Positions 52,021 through 63,244 of a stretch of 64,000 nt of DNA are shown here, piece by piece. Source of the DNA: Anderseniella sp963700885 (GTDB lineage: Bacteria > Pseudomonadota > Alphaproteobacteria > Rhizobiales > Aestuariivirgaceae); NCBI GenBank assembly GCA_963700885.1, contig CAVOZJ010000002.1, positions 372,001 through 436,000 on the forward strand, in the 5' to 3' direction. The notes beneath the pieces were generated by a model, which had not been told where the DNA came from, did no database searches, and saw only the letters and a list, made by a program, of their open reading frames with translations. Numbering within the stretch: the stretch's first letter is position 1; the number at the start of each line of letters is the position of its first letter. The translations under genes and the position numbers were made by a program.

Positions 52021-53997
52021 ATGAAAACCATGTTGACGGCATTTACGGTGCTTGGCCTCGCAGTGCTCGGTTGTACACCGGCAGTTGCGCAGGATGCTCC
52101 CTTGGGGAAGATTGTATGGCAGGTGCAGGACCGGTTCCGGTTCTTTTCTGAACAGGAGTTTTTCGCGCCGCATCTGCAAGCCAGCGAAGCGTTCGCTGCA
52201 CTTGATGCACCGCGCGACGAGTTTGGCCGCAAGAAAATAGATGGCGAGTGGCTTGGCCCGATTCAGTTTGCTGAACGCAGGCTGGCGGGCCTGGCAATCA
52301 AAAACGGGCACGATGGCTGGGCGGCACAGGCCTATACCGCCGGCAATGAGACTTTCACCTGCTGGGACACAGACCGGCGGCGGGTGAGTGCCGCTTGCCT
52401 GAAAACGGACGGGGACAACGGCTCCAGACTGTTTCCGGCGCAAGTCACCCTGTCGGCTTCGCTCGACAGCACGGCTGCCCAGGTGTTTGCGGGCAAACAA
52501 TGTGAATGGCTGGTCCATACCGGCGCCGACAAGGACTGGCGCGTTGTCACCCAGGCTGATTGTGCCAAGCAGGCGCAACTGAATGCACCGGTCAATGCAC
52601 AGTTTTCTATGCTGGCGCGGGTGCTGGACCCGGCCAGCGCGAGCGGCGTGCTGACACAGGTCAGCAGCGTCTACCAGCAGGTGCAGGGACGTCTCGTCAT
52701 CGGGTTCGGGGACAGCTATGGTTCCGGCGAAGGCAATCCCGATTACCCGGCGCACTACTCCAGGTCGATTACGCTGGCAGACACTGCGCGGCCCAAGCCA
52801 ACCACGCTGCCACGCTGGCTGGATCCGGCCTGTCACCGTTCGGTGTATTCGCACCAGCAGCGCATCGCCATGCAGCTTGCTGCTGAAAATCATCACTCGG
52901 TGGTGAGTTACCTGGGGTATGCCTGTTCGGGTGCGTCGATTGCCAGGGTGATGACATCTGTCGACACGGAAGCTGATCATGTCGAACCTGTGACCGGTCA
53001 AACACTGCGTGACCGGCAGGTGAAAAAGGGAATTGCTACAACGGTCGCCCAGGCGGACTGGTCGCAACTTGACCATGCCGTGCGGGATCTGTGTGCCGAT
53101 GAGGGGTCCGCCGATTCCCGCAAACCCTTCAAGGGCTGCAAGACATGGCGAGGCAAACCGGACCTGATCCTGTTGAGCGCCGGTGGAAATGACATCGGAT
53201 TTTCCAATGTTGTGAAATGGGCCGTCGCCGGCACAGCCGTCGCACGCGTACGCTTTCTGTCAGGCGGTGAGAAGCCCGAAGAGATGCTGGCGCGTGCTGA
53301 AGGCAAGGCCGACCTGCCAGGGTGTTCCAGCGACGAGGCTGGCCTGCAATGCCGGCTGGATGATCGTTATGCATCACTTGCAGCAGCCATAGAAAACCGG
53401 CTTGGTCTGACTGACCGCAGCAAAATTGTGACCGGTCCATATCCCGGGCCAATGGGAGATGAAACCGGTGCAATCTGTTCTGCCAGAACAGTGAATGAAG
53501 GGGCCGACTCGGAGCATTTCATCGCCACTTCCGACGAACGGTTGCGATCCCTGCACGACAAGTTGTTTGCGCAAAGACAGCTGACAAATGCGATGAAGAA
53601 TGCAGTTTCCAAAACCGGCTGGACATGGGTGGACGCGCTGGCCTGGTCGGGTGCGTTCGACCGTCACGGTGTGTGTGCCGGCGGCAACCGGAAATCGGAT
53701 ACCTTCAAGGCGCTGCAACTGATCAACGGCGGATGGGAACCGGTCAGCCCGGCCGACATGCTGGCCTATGCTCTGCGTCAGCGCTGGTACAGGACCTTCA
53801 ATGACAGCGTGTTGATGCAGTTCTATGTGACGCGGATTGAGCAACTGGCCCGCAACCCGCGGCAGCCGATTGACTATCACTACCTGGCAGGCGTGTCGGG
53901 TTTCTTTCACCCGAGCGCCGAAGGTCAGGCAGTGATGGCCGACATGTTGCTTAACGCGTCGCGCTGCAAGCTGTTCAATGCGGGTCACGGATGTTAG
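52021..53997 (+). CDS. Secreted SGNH/GDSL-type hydrolase with N-terminal extension
   Basis: A 658-residue exported protein. The signal peptide ends around residues 18-24 (LGC then AVA-QDA, so lipid anchoring or plain cleavage are both possible). An N-terminal region of about 200 residues without a recognisable domain is followed by the SGNH core: block I GFGDSYGSGEG (near residue 232), GGNDIGF as block III (near residue 390), and HPSAEGQ (near residue 630). It is unusually long and may be an esterase or lipase. Neither neighbour helps. Confidence 0.78.
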   Translation: MKTMLTAFTVLGLAVLGCTPAVAQDAPLGKIVWQVQDRFRFFSEQEFFAPHLQASEAFAALDAPRDEFGRKKIDGEWLGPIQFAERRLAGLAIKNGHDGWAAQAYTAGNETFTCWDTDRRRVSAACLKTDGDNGSRLFPAQVTLSASLDSTAAQVFAGKQCEWLVHTGADKDWRVVTQADCAKQAQLNAPVNAQFSMLARVLDPASASGVLTQVSSVYQQVQGRLVIGFGDSYGSGEGNPDYPAHYSRSITLADTARPKPTTLPRWLDPACHRSVYSHQQRIAMQLAAENHHSVVSYLGYACSGASIARVMTSVDTEADHVEPVTGQTLRDRQVKKGIATTVAQADWSQLDHAVRDLCADEGSADSRKPFKGCKTWRGKPDLILLSAGGNDIGFSNVVKWAVAGTAVARVRFLSGGEKPEEMLARAEGKADLPGCSSDEAGLQCRLDDRYASLAAAIENRLGLTDRSKIVTGPYPGPMGDETGAICSARTVNEGADSEHFIATSDERLRSLHDKLFAQRQLTNAMKNAVSKTGWTWVDALAWSGAFDRHGVCAGGNRKSDTFKALQLINGGWEPVSPADMLAYALRQRWYRTFNDSVLMQFYVTRIEQLARNPRQPIDYHYLAGVSGFFHPSAEGQAVMADMLLNASRCKLFNAGHGC

Positions 53998-54010
53998 AAA
54001 CAGCAGCCAC

Positions 54011-54059
54011 TACCCGCCGGGCGCTCGTCATGTGACTGGCTGCGCTTGCCCGGAGGGTA
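54011..54059. repeat. Hairpin downstream of the SGNH hydrolase gene
   Basis: TACCC at 54011-54015 pairs with GGGTA at 54055-54059, and CCGGGC at 54017-54022 with GCCCGG at 54048-54053, with one mismatch between. There is no T tract, so it may be a terminator of weak form or a mere palindrome behind the gene. Confidence 0.4.
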
Positions 54060-54195
54060 ATGGTCAGGATATCGCCTGCAACGGTAAAAGTTTGCTTATG
54101 TTTTGAATCAACCTGAGGCAGAAACCTGATTCATCACAAAGCGTTAGAACGGTTTGCAGAGATCGGCGCCGGTACCGGATGCAAGCTGCCGCTTC

Positions 54196-54894
54196 CTACC
54201 AGCCCTGTGCCGCCATGAAGTTGTTGAACAGGGTTCGGGTCAGCGAAGTGAGTTGCGGCTGGGCAGCTTCCACATGACCGACGAAATTTGCATAGGTCTG
54301 TTCGCAATTGCCGCACCTGTTCATCTGAGTTTGCCAGGATGGAGCCCAGCCACGCACGGTCTCCAGATCCCACTCATGGTGAAACTGGCTGGAATAGGCA
54401 TGGTCGCCAACGGTCATCATCTGGATGGCACAAAGCTCTGATGAGCCGTGGACCCGGGCAGCTTCCGGGGCTCGCTTCACTTCTGCGGAATGCCATTGGG
54501 TGACCGTCCGGTTTCCTGGAACAGGAGCGTCTTCGTCGAAGGCCACGGTGCAAACTCCAAACTCGGTGGCGTCGGCGGAGCCGACCTCTCCGCCAAGCGA
54601 CGAAGCCAGCAACTGATGACCGAGACACAATCCGATGTAGGGTCTGGCGCGGATTGCCACCCAGTCACGGATCACCGCCTTTTCTTCCGCGAGCCAGGCG
54701 TGCTCGTCTTCTTCCCAGACCTGCTGTGCGCCACCCAGAACTACAAGCAGGTCCGTACCGGATAAATTACCTGGCGCCTGACCCTCGTGCCATTCCAGGA
54801 AAGACACGTCAAAACCGCGATCACGCAACAGTTGGGGGAAACAGCCGCCGGTATCGTCACTCATGTGACGGAAGACAAGTGCAGTTGGGGTCAT
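54196..54894 (-). CDS. Type 1 glutamine amidotransferase
   Basis: A 232-residue class I GATase fold. The nucleophile elbow is IGLCLGHQLLASSLGGEVG (cysteine near residue 94), DLLVVLGG (near residue 50) precedes it, and QFHHEWDLETV (near residue 170) carries the catalytic His/Glu. It resembles stand-alone GATases of unknown partner. Its N-terminus overlaps the stop of the small exported-protein gene by 4 bases. Confidence 0.9.
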   Translation of the reverse strand: MTPTALVFRHMSDDTGGCFPQLLRDRGFDVSFLEWHEGQAPGNLSGTDLLVVLGGAQQVWEEDEHAWLAEEKAVIRDWVAIRARPYIGLCLGHQLLASSLGGEVGSADATEFGVCTVAFDEDAPVPGNRTVTQWHSAEVKRAPEAARVHGSSELCAIQMMTVGDHAYSSQFHHEWDLETVRGWAPSWQTQMNRCGNCEQTYANFVGHVEAAQPQLTSLTRTLFNNFMAAQGW

Positions 54895-55160
54895 TCAGGT
54901 GCTGTCTTGGCAAGCTTTTGCGGGGGCGTGGATTGAGGCTGTGCCCGCAGGCCGGCCTGCGGGCAAAAATCCGCAATCTGTTTCCAGGATGTATTATTCT
55001 GGTTCATTTCACAGCGGCGAAGGTTGCCGCGAATACACATGGTTGTGCCGAGTTCGTAATACTCGCCGTACAAACGGCAGCGGCAATTGGGATCGGCGCT
55101 GGCGGCAGGAGACGCCAGCATGAACAGGCTTGAGATGATCACATACGCCAGTGGCTTCAT
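54891..55160 (-). CDS. Small cysteine-rich exported protein
   Basis: About 89 residues. A signal peptide (MKPLAYVIISSLFMLASPAAS, cleaved near ASA-DP) is followed by a short mature domain with five or so cysteines (PNCRCRLYGEYYELG, TTMCIRGNLRRCEM, FCPQ) and a proline/glutamine-rich tail. The cysteines suggest disulfides in the periplasm. The function is unknown. ATG 55160 gives a normal signal peptide; the stop overlaps the amidotransferase start by 4 bases. Confidence 0.65.
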   Translation of the reverse strand: MKPLAYVIISSLFMLASPAASADPNCRCRLYGEYYELGTTMCIRGNLRRCEMNQNNTSWKQIADFCPQAGLRAQPQSTPPQKLAKTAPE

Positions 55161-55200
55161 GGCTGAATTGTAGCGCAATTGCGGGTTGGGTGCCAGAGTC

Positions 55201-55413
55201 CTACAACAGCTGCAGTTCCATGGCCTGCTGGCCGCGGCCCCGCTTGTCGTCCTGCAATTCGTAAGACAGTCTGGTACCGTCGCTCAGGTCGGGAATTCCA
55301 GCCGCCTGTACGGCAGTAATGTGGACAAAAACGTCCTTTGAACCGTCTTGCGGGGTGATGAAACCATAGCCCTTGGTGGTGTTGAAAAACTTGACTGTAC
55401 CGGTGTGCCGCAT
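55201..55413 (-). CDS. Cold-shock domain protein
   Basis: A 70-residue CspA-type protein. The RNP1 motif is KGYGFITPQ (residues 14-22) and RNP2 is VFVHITAV (residues 28-35). It binds single-stranded nucleic acid. A short inverted repeat (GTGCGT/ACGCAC, 55440-55461) lies about 27 bases upstream of the start in the leader; its role is unknown. Divergent from the DUF922 gene. Confidence 0.93.
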   Translation of the reverse strand: MRHTGTVKFFNTTKGYGFITPQDGSKDVFVHITAVQAAGIPDLSDGTRLSYELQDDKRGRGQQAMELQLL

Positions 55414-55548
55414 GATTCAGACCCTGACTTCATTCCTGTAGTGCGTCAAACCTGCAACGCACACATGGCGATTTGTTGACAATGAGTGAGCAACCATAGG
55501 CGCATTTATGTATTGTCCGGCGAACAATCCCCGGTTAGCTTTTGTGGC

Positions 55549-56151
55549 ATGAACCTACGATTTCTCCCCGCCCTGGTGACCGCCTGCTTCGGTCTTGCTC
55601 CCCTGATCATCCCTCCTGCAGCAGACGCCAGGCCGAAAGTGCATACCGAGATGCAGCATTACCGTGTTGACGGGTCGGATGCAGCGGCGATTGTTTCTTC
55701 GATGATGGGCAATCACCGGCTTCTTGGCGGCCGCGGACGGGTGGGCCGCACCAAGATGAAACGCCACATCGAATGGGAGTTTTCCGAAACCAAGAACTCC
55801 TGCCGTGTGAAGAGTCACACCGTCCGGCTTGATTTTACCACGCAATTGCCGCGTCACCAGGCTGAAAAACGCCTGGACGGCAGCTTGCGCAAGCAATGGC
55901 AGGCCTTTGCAAAGCACGTGAAATGGCACGAAAGCCAGCATCGAAGTATATGGCTGAACTGCGCGCGCGCAGCCGAAAATCGTGTCAACAAAGCGCGCGC
56001 CAATACCTGCGGGCAGTTGCTGAAGAAGCTGGATCGGATTTACAGGGATTCAAACACTGCCTGTGACAAGCTTCATGCCAGTTTTGACGCCAGGGAGACC
56101 CGCAAGCTCGGAAAACACCCGCTGATCCGGCGGGCAAACCTGAAAAACTGA
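55549..56151 (+). CDS. DUF922 exported putative zinc protease
   Basis: About 200 residues. A signal peptide (NLRFLPALVTACFGLAPLI, cleaved near ADA-RPK) is followed by a domain with the zincin motif KWHESQHRS (HExxH, near residues 125-133) and a long helical tail. DUF922 proteins are predicted secreted Zn-dependent proteases. The start at ATG 55549 is preferred over the longer reading from 55486, which lacks a signal peptide at its end. The stop lies 11 bases before the next small gene. Confidence 0.82.
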   Translation: MNLRFLPALVTACFGLAPLIIPPAADARPKVHTEMQHYRVDGSDAAAIVSSMMGNHRLLGGRGRVGRTKMKRHIEWEFSETKNSCRVKSHTVRLDFTTQLPRHQAEKRLDGSLRKQWQAFAKHVKWHESQHRSIWLNCARAAENRVNKARANTCGQLLKKLDRIYRDSNTACDKLHASFDARETRKLGKHPLIRRANLKN

Positions 56152-56162
56152 AGGCTCGTTTG

Positions 56163-56612
56163 ATGAAGCGCCTTGCGATACTTGCGATGACGCTGCTCTG
56201 GAATGTGGCAGCGCAGGCCAAACAGCAGACGCGGGTCATGCCGCTTGAGCAAGTAAAGAGCATTCTTGACTCAACAAAAGACAGCTGGATTGCCTTCAGC
56301 ATGTATGATGGCAGGCAGTATTTTTACCTTACCCAACTACTGTCGTGGCGCTGCAGGATCAGGCAGGTGCGCTATTCGGAAAACACCTAAGCAGTGGATC
56401 AGTCATGGCCATTGCCTGACTGCAACAAGCTGCTGCCCAACAGCATTCCCGATGATGCGAAGATCCACAGCGGGCCGATGATAACCGGCACCGTAAGGAC
56501 ACTGGCCATACAACTGGAATATGACGATGGCAGCACATCGCAGGTCCGTATTTATGAACCGTGCGAAGGGGTGGGAGAGTCCACCTGCGGCTACCTGAAA
56601 CAAGAGCGGTAG
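56163..56612 (+). pseudogene. Exported protein interrupted by an in-frame stop
   Basis: The first part (56163-56390) encodes a signal peptide (MKRLAILAMTLLWNVAAQA) and about 56 mature residues ending YSENT, then a TAA at 56388-56390. Without any shift of frame, reading resumes as AVDQSWPLPDCNKLLP and continues 70 residues to a normal stop at 56612. The joined protein, about 149 residues with cysteines in both halves, looks like a single domain. The stop is one mutation away from several sense codons. I know no function. Follows DUF922 closely. Confidence 0.65.
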
Positions 56613-56703
56613 AGGATGGGTCGCTGTTACCGAGATCTGGTATTAACACAAAGAACCACCTTGCTGTTGATCTCGCCCCCGTTTCAATCGTAGAAGCTTT
56701 CGC

Positions 56704-57354
56704 ATGAATAATACACCCGACCTGCCGCTGCGCGCGGCCATCCTTCCCGTTACGCCATTGCAACAGAACTGCACCATCCTGTGGTGCACCAAAACCATGG
56801 ACGGCGTCGTGATTGATCCCGGCGGCGACGTGGCCAATATCCTGCGCGGTGTCAGGGAAACCGGCATCACGCCGGTTGGCATCTGGCTGACCCACGGCCA
56901 TATCGATCATGCCGGCGGGGCCGCAGAGTTGAAGGAAGCACTCGATGTGCCGATCACCGGTCCACACATTGCGGATAAATTCCTGCTCGATGATCTGGCC
57001 AGGTCAGGCGTTCAATATGGTGTGCCGGGCAGGGCGGTGACGCCGGATACCTGGCTGGATGAAGGTGACACGGTGACGGTTGGTGAAATCCCGTTCGCCG
57101 TTCGCCATTGCCCTGGGCATTCGCCGGGCCATGTGGTCATGCTCAACGAGCAGATCAAATTCGGTCATGTGGGCGATGTGCTGTTTCAGGGTTCGATCGG
57201 ACGCACGGACTTTCCCTATGGCGACCATGATGCGCTGATCTCTGCCATAAAGGAAAAACTCCTGCCGCTGCCTGATGATTTCACGTTCATCTGCGGCCAT
57301 GGCCCGGCCAGCAATATCGGCCATGAAAGGGCGCACAATCCGTTTCTGAAATAG
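56704..57354 (+). CDS. MBL-fold metallohydrolase (glyoxalase II-like)
   Basis: A 216-residue single-domain metallo-beta-lactamase fold protein. The metal motif is THGHIDHAGG (HxHxDH, near residues 63-72), then HCPGHSPGHVV (near residue 137), a DVLFQGSIGRTD segment near 160, and CGHGPASNIGHER at the C terminus. It resembles the YcbL-type glyoxalase II subgroup, hydrolysing thioesters. ATG 56704 follows the interrupted gene by about 90 bases. Confidence 0.9.
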   Translation: MNNTPDLPLRAAILPVTPLQQNCTILWCTKTMDGVVIDPGGDVANILRGVRETGITPVGIWLTHGHIDHAGGAAELKEALDVPITGPHIADKFLLDDLARSGVQYGVPGRAVTPDTWLDEGDTVTVGEIPFAVRHCPGHSPGHVVMLNEQIKFGHVGDVLFQGSIGRTDFPYGDHDALISAIKEKLLPLPDDFTFICGHGPASNIGHERAHNPFLK

Positions 57355-57650
57355 GGTTGTTCCTGTTCCGGGCGAACAGCTTTCATCACTTGGCTCAGGC
57401 CGTTCTCCATTCCCGAACAACTGTAGTTATTGCCACCTATCCGAAACACGGCAAAGCCTACTGGCCGCCGGATAACCTAAGACTGCTGGCGTGAGCGGAA
57501 TAACACACTCTCCAATTGCCAGATTCGAGAACGTCTATAAAATGATAATAATATCAATAAGTTATAAACAATTTCTGGAATCTTGAGTCAAGCTCAGGAA
57601 CGATCCACGTCGCAGGTTTTGCAATTCAGGGCGACCGCGCCCCATCATAT

Positions 57651-57854
57651 CTATTCCTTCAGGATGAACGTCACTTTCAACAGAACACGATACTCGGTTA
57701 TCTTTCCGTCCTTGACGACAACGCGCTGATCCTTGACCCAGGCGCCGGTGACATCTTTCAACGTCTTGGCAGCGCGCTTGACACCCTTGCGAGTGGCATC
57801 CTCGAAGCTGTCCTGCGATGAGGCAATGATTTCCGTTACGCGAGCTACTGACAT
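57651..57854 (-). CDS. Dodecin
   Basis: A 67-residue flavin- or CoA-binding storage protein. The pattern MSVARVTEIIASSQDSFEDA (residues 1-20) and KDVTGAWVKDQRVVVKDGKI (near 33-52) matches dodecin, with the conserved tryptophan in GAWV. It forms a dodecamer. ATG 57854 is the family start; longer readings upstream are not supported. It lies alone, convergent with the MBL gene across 296 bases in which I see an A+T-rich stretch but no gene. Confidence 0.9.
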   Translation of the reverse strand: MSVARVTEIIASSQDSFEDATRKGVKRAAKTLKDVTGAWVKDQRVVVKDGKITEYRVLLKVTFILKE

Positions 57855-58027
57855 GTTCTGGTTCCTTTCCCGGTCGGGAATTACAAATGACGCTCCCCAG
57901 CGCATGGAAACAGTGTTGCACAACTGCCCGGATGGGGAAAGTGCATTCAACCCGAGGCCTCGCGCCGATGACCGGAACCGGCAGACGGGAGAAAACTAGT
58001 CGCTGCGCATTCGGCACGAGGGGCGGG

Positions 58028-60593
<2,566 letters not shown>

Positions 60594-60863
60594 GATCCTG
60601 CTCGATCAACCTGTCCACATGCACTTCGTGCCGGTGGGTCGATCCCGGTGTCCTGAACTGTTGCTGCCGAAATATCGAACGGCTGTTGTCGTCATTATGA
60701 GAACATAGTGCATTGGTGGCGCTGGTTAAAGGCAGCATACTGGCTCTGCTGACAGTTTTGCAGACAGAAGGTGGCGACGAAGACAAATCCTATGGTGGGT
60801 GCGGTATCATCCTGCGCTGCCTGATGCGACTAGCTGATCAAGATGGGCCAGGAGCTGTAAACA

Positions 60864-61757
60864 TTAGTGTTTGAAACAGTTTTTCCGGTGCCAGTCCAGA
60901 TTGGCAAGGTGCGGGCGCAATGCTGAGGCCACCGGAAAATTCGCCCTTTTGGAACTGTTTACTAGTGACCATATGCGGTCGGGATCATTGGCATGCCGCG
61001 ATACCAGGACACCTGCGCTGTCCGAAAGACTGATCAGTCCGCGATCAAACATCCAATGCACTGTTCCCGAAAGGGCGATTCCATTCTGGACTGAATCAGA
61101 ACCGTTTTCTTCTACCGGTTTGATGTGGGCAGCCTCCACTTCGGCACGCCCTTTTCCATTGATGAACTTCATGCCTGTTACCGCGCAGCGGGAGTCGTAT
61201 GCTTCCAGTACCTTTTTTCGAAAAACCCGGTCACGTACTTTGCGATTGACCAATTGCTCAACCACCGGGCGTTCAACTTCAAAGTCAAACGGTTCTTGCG
61301 ATTCGGCGAAGCCGATGTCGGCATCTCGTCTCGGCAGAATAGTATCTTCGTCTGGGATACCTGTTTGCAAAATCCTGACAAAATCCGTATCGGATATGGG
61401 GCGTACGGCTGACTGCATTTTTCCTTGGATCAAAGACCCGTCCCCACCGTCCAGGTCAGACTCAAAGAAAGTGCTACCTAATTGATAGGGTACAAACTGC
61501 TCGAATGGCAGAAAACTGCCTGCCTCGATAACTGCAATATACATATTGTCGATTGACGGATCGGGGATAATTTCTTGCACTTTGGCTATCGCGTTGTAGC
61601 CAAGACGACCCCCGCTCTTTCTTGGTTCGTAATAAACCACCCAATCCCCCTGACAGGGTTTCATTCGGCCGAGATACTGGCTGGGAAACTGGTATTGTAC
61701 GTCCGGCTGATCGTCGTAGATTGAATCAGCTCTGTGCACCAATACACGTTTTGCCAT
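60864..61757 (-). CDS. HNH endonuclease with PUA-like N-terminal domain
   Basis: A 297-residue protein. The N-terminal part (residues 1-130) has GDWVVYYEPRKSGGRLGYNAIAKVQEI, a PUA/EVE-like arrangement typical of modified-base or nucleotide binding. The C-terminal HNH_2-type nuclease shows YDSRCAVTGMKF, VEAAHIKPV and GIALSGTVHWMFDRGLISL, which carry the metal/catalytic histidines. It may restrict modified or foreign DNA; a modification partner gene is not next to it. Strong GGGGGA ribosome site 6 bases before the ATG. Confidence 0.83.
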   Translation of the reverse strand: MAKRVLVHRADSIYDDQPDVQYQFPSQYLGRMKPCQGDWVVYYEPRKSGGRLGYNAIAKVQEIIPDPSIDNMYIAVIEAGSFLPFEQFVPYQLGSTFFESDLDGGDGSLIQGKMQSAVRPISDTDFVRILQTGIPDEDTILPRRDADIGFAESQEPFDFEVERPVVEQLVNRKVRDRVFRKKVLEAYDSRCAVTGMKFINGKGRAEVEAAHIKPVEENGSDSVQNGIALSGTVHWMFDRGLISLSDSAGVLVSRHANDPDRIWSLVNSSKRANFPVASALRPHLANLDWHRKNCFKH

Positions 61758-61990
61758 AAAACATCCCCCGCATGCCGCAAGTGGTTTTCTTAGCTTCCTA
61801 ATAAACCTCCAGTATAGTCAACAGCTTGTAGAAACAAACCTCGGCTGAGAAATTAACCGAAGTGAGAAAATGTCATGCAGTGGACTACTATTGGATTCTG
61901 ACAGGTAATTCCAAACGTCATGATGCAGCTTGCGCTCTTGATAGCGCCGTGGCCGACGGCGTTTACGCCACGCACGGCGCCTTCGCCAAT

Positions 61991-62173
61991 TCACTCAATC
62001 GGGTCCGGGCCTGCAATGAACTGCCCTTGCGCCGGCGGTGAATTGTTGTAATTGCCGAACACCGTGACATCGAACGGTTTTTTGCTGGCGGCGACAAGAG
62101 GTGACCCCGCGACTGCGAATGCAGCCAGGACGGCCATGATTGCAGCGGTGCAGATGATGCGTTTGATCAGCAT
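61991..62173 (-). CDS. Small exported peptide of unknown function
   Basis: A 60-residue protein starting MLIKRIICTAAIMAVLAAFAV, a clear signal peptide cleaved near VAA-SK, leaving a mature peptide of about 31 residues (KKPFDVTVFGNYNNSPP and further). The ribosome site AAGGAGGA lies about 6 bases ahead of the ATG and is nearly perfect, which supports translation. I do not recognise the family. It stands alone between the HNH gene and rlmJ. Confidence 0.6.
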   Translation of the reverse strand: MLIKRIICTAAIMAVLAAFAVAGSPLVAASKKPFDVTVFGNYNNSPPAQGQFIAGPDPIE

Positions 62174-62363
62174 GTCTTGTTCCTCCTTATTGAACCATTA
62201 GAGGAGGTTAGATACCAGTCAGGTGGCGCGGTTCCGGTGGAAATGCGGCGAATGTGTGTAGGCACATTACAATGATTTAATCTGTTTCGTTTGCAGTTCA
62301 CCGCGATCTGGTGAAGAAGGTTCAAAACAACGCCAACTCACCAAACGCCCGGTTCCAAAACCC

Positions 62364-63231
62364 ATGAATTATCGCCATGCCTATCACGCCGGGAACCATG
62401 CTGATGTGCTCAAGCATGTGGTGCTGGCGCGTTCGATCAGGCATCTGGCGCGCAAGGACAAGCCGTTCCGGGTAATTGATGCCCACGCCGGCATCGGCCT
62501 GTACAGCCTGGAAAGCGAACAGGCCGGCAAGACGCTGGAATGGCGCGACGGGCTGGGCCGTCTGTACGATGAGGCAGGCGGGCGCCTGGTCCTGGAAGAC
62601 GATGAACGCGGAATCCCTGCTCTCGCCGTGGCGCGAAATGGTGGAGGCGGTCAACTCCCGCGGGCAGGGGATTGCCTGGTATCCCGGTTCGCCGGAACTG
62701 TCCGTGCTGCTCACCCGGCCTGATGACCGGATGGTGTTTAACGAACTGCACCCGGAAGACCATGCGACGCTTGAAGGACTGTACGAGCGGGAAAAGCGGG
62801 TGCATGTCAGCCGCACTGACGCGAGCATCGCGGTGAAGGCAAACCTGCCCCCGCGGGAACGGCGCGGTATCGTGCTGATCGACCCGCCGTTTGAAAAGCC
62901 CGACGATGATGCGCGCGCACTTGTCATGTTGCAGCAGGGCTACAGGCGCTTTGCCACCGGCTGCTTCCTGCTGTGGTACCCGGTGACGGGTGATGGCCTG
63001 TCGCAACGACTGGTGCAGGCGGCCCGGCAATCGGGCTTGGCGCGGATGCTGCAGGTCGAACTGATGGTGCGGCCGGCAGCCATGAACGGCGGGCTGGCAG
63101 GGTCCGGGCTGATAATCGTCAATCCGCCGTGGCCGCTGGCAGAGGAACTTCCCGGCCTGATGCCGGCCCTGTGTGACCGCTTGCGCCAGGGTGAGGCTTC
63201 ATGGACAGTTGACTGGCTGGCAGGTGAATGA
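62364..63231 (+). pseudogene. rlmJ: 23S rRNA (adenine(2030)-N6)-methyltransferase, frameshifted
   Basis: The first part (62364 to about 62600) reads MNYRHAYHAGNHADVLKHVVLARS, IDAHAGIGLYSLES, then GRLYDEAGGRLVLEDDE. The rest reads in another frame: AESLLSPWREMVEAVN (from about 62610), HVSRTDAS, and IDPPFEKPDDDARAL (the catalytic DPPF). The shift lies between 62600 and 62612, either one inserted base or two lost. Both halves match RlmJ, which methylates A2030 of 23S rRNA. Because the gene is otherwise intact, an assembly error is as likely as a true lesion. Confidence 0.88.
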
Positions 63232-63244
63232 CGGAGGTTGATCG

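Noticed and set aside
51645..52151. Long reading frame between the flavin reductase and SGNH hydrolase genes
   Set aside because: It has an irregular composition, no ribosome site and overlaps both true genes; the 281 bases between 51740 and 52020 look non-coding.
51937..53076. Minus-strand reading frame opposite the SGNH hydrolase
   Set aside because: It is a shadow of the signal peptide and SGNH coding region; no family features.
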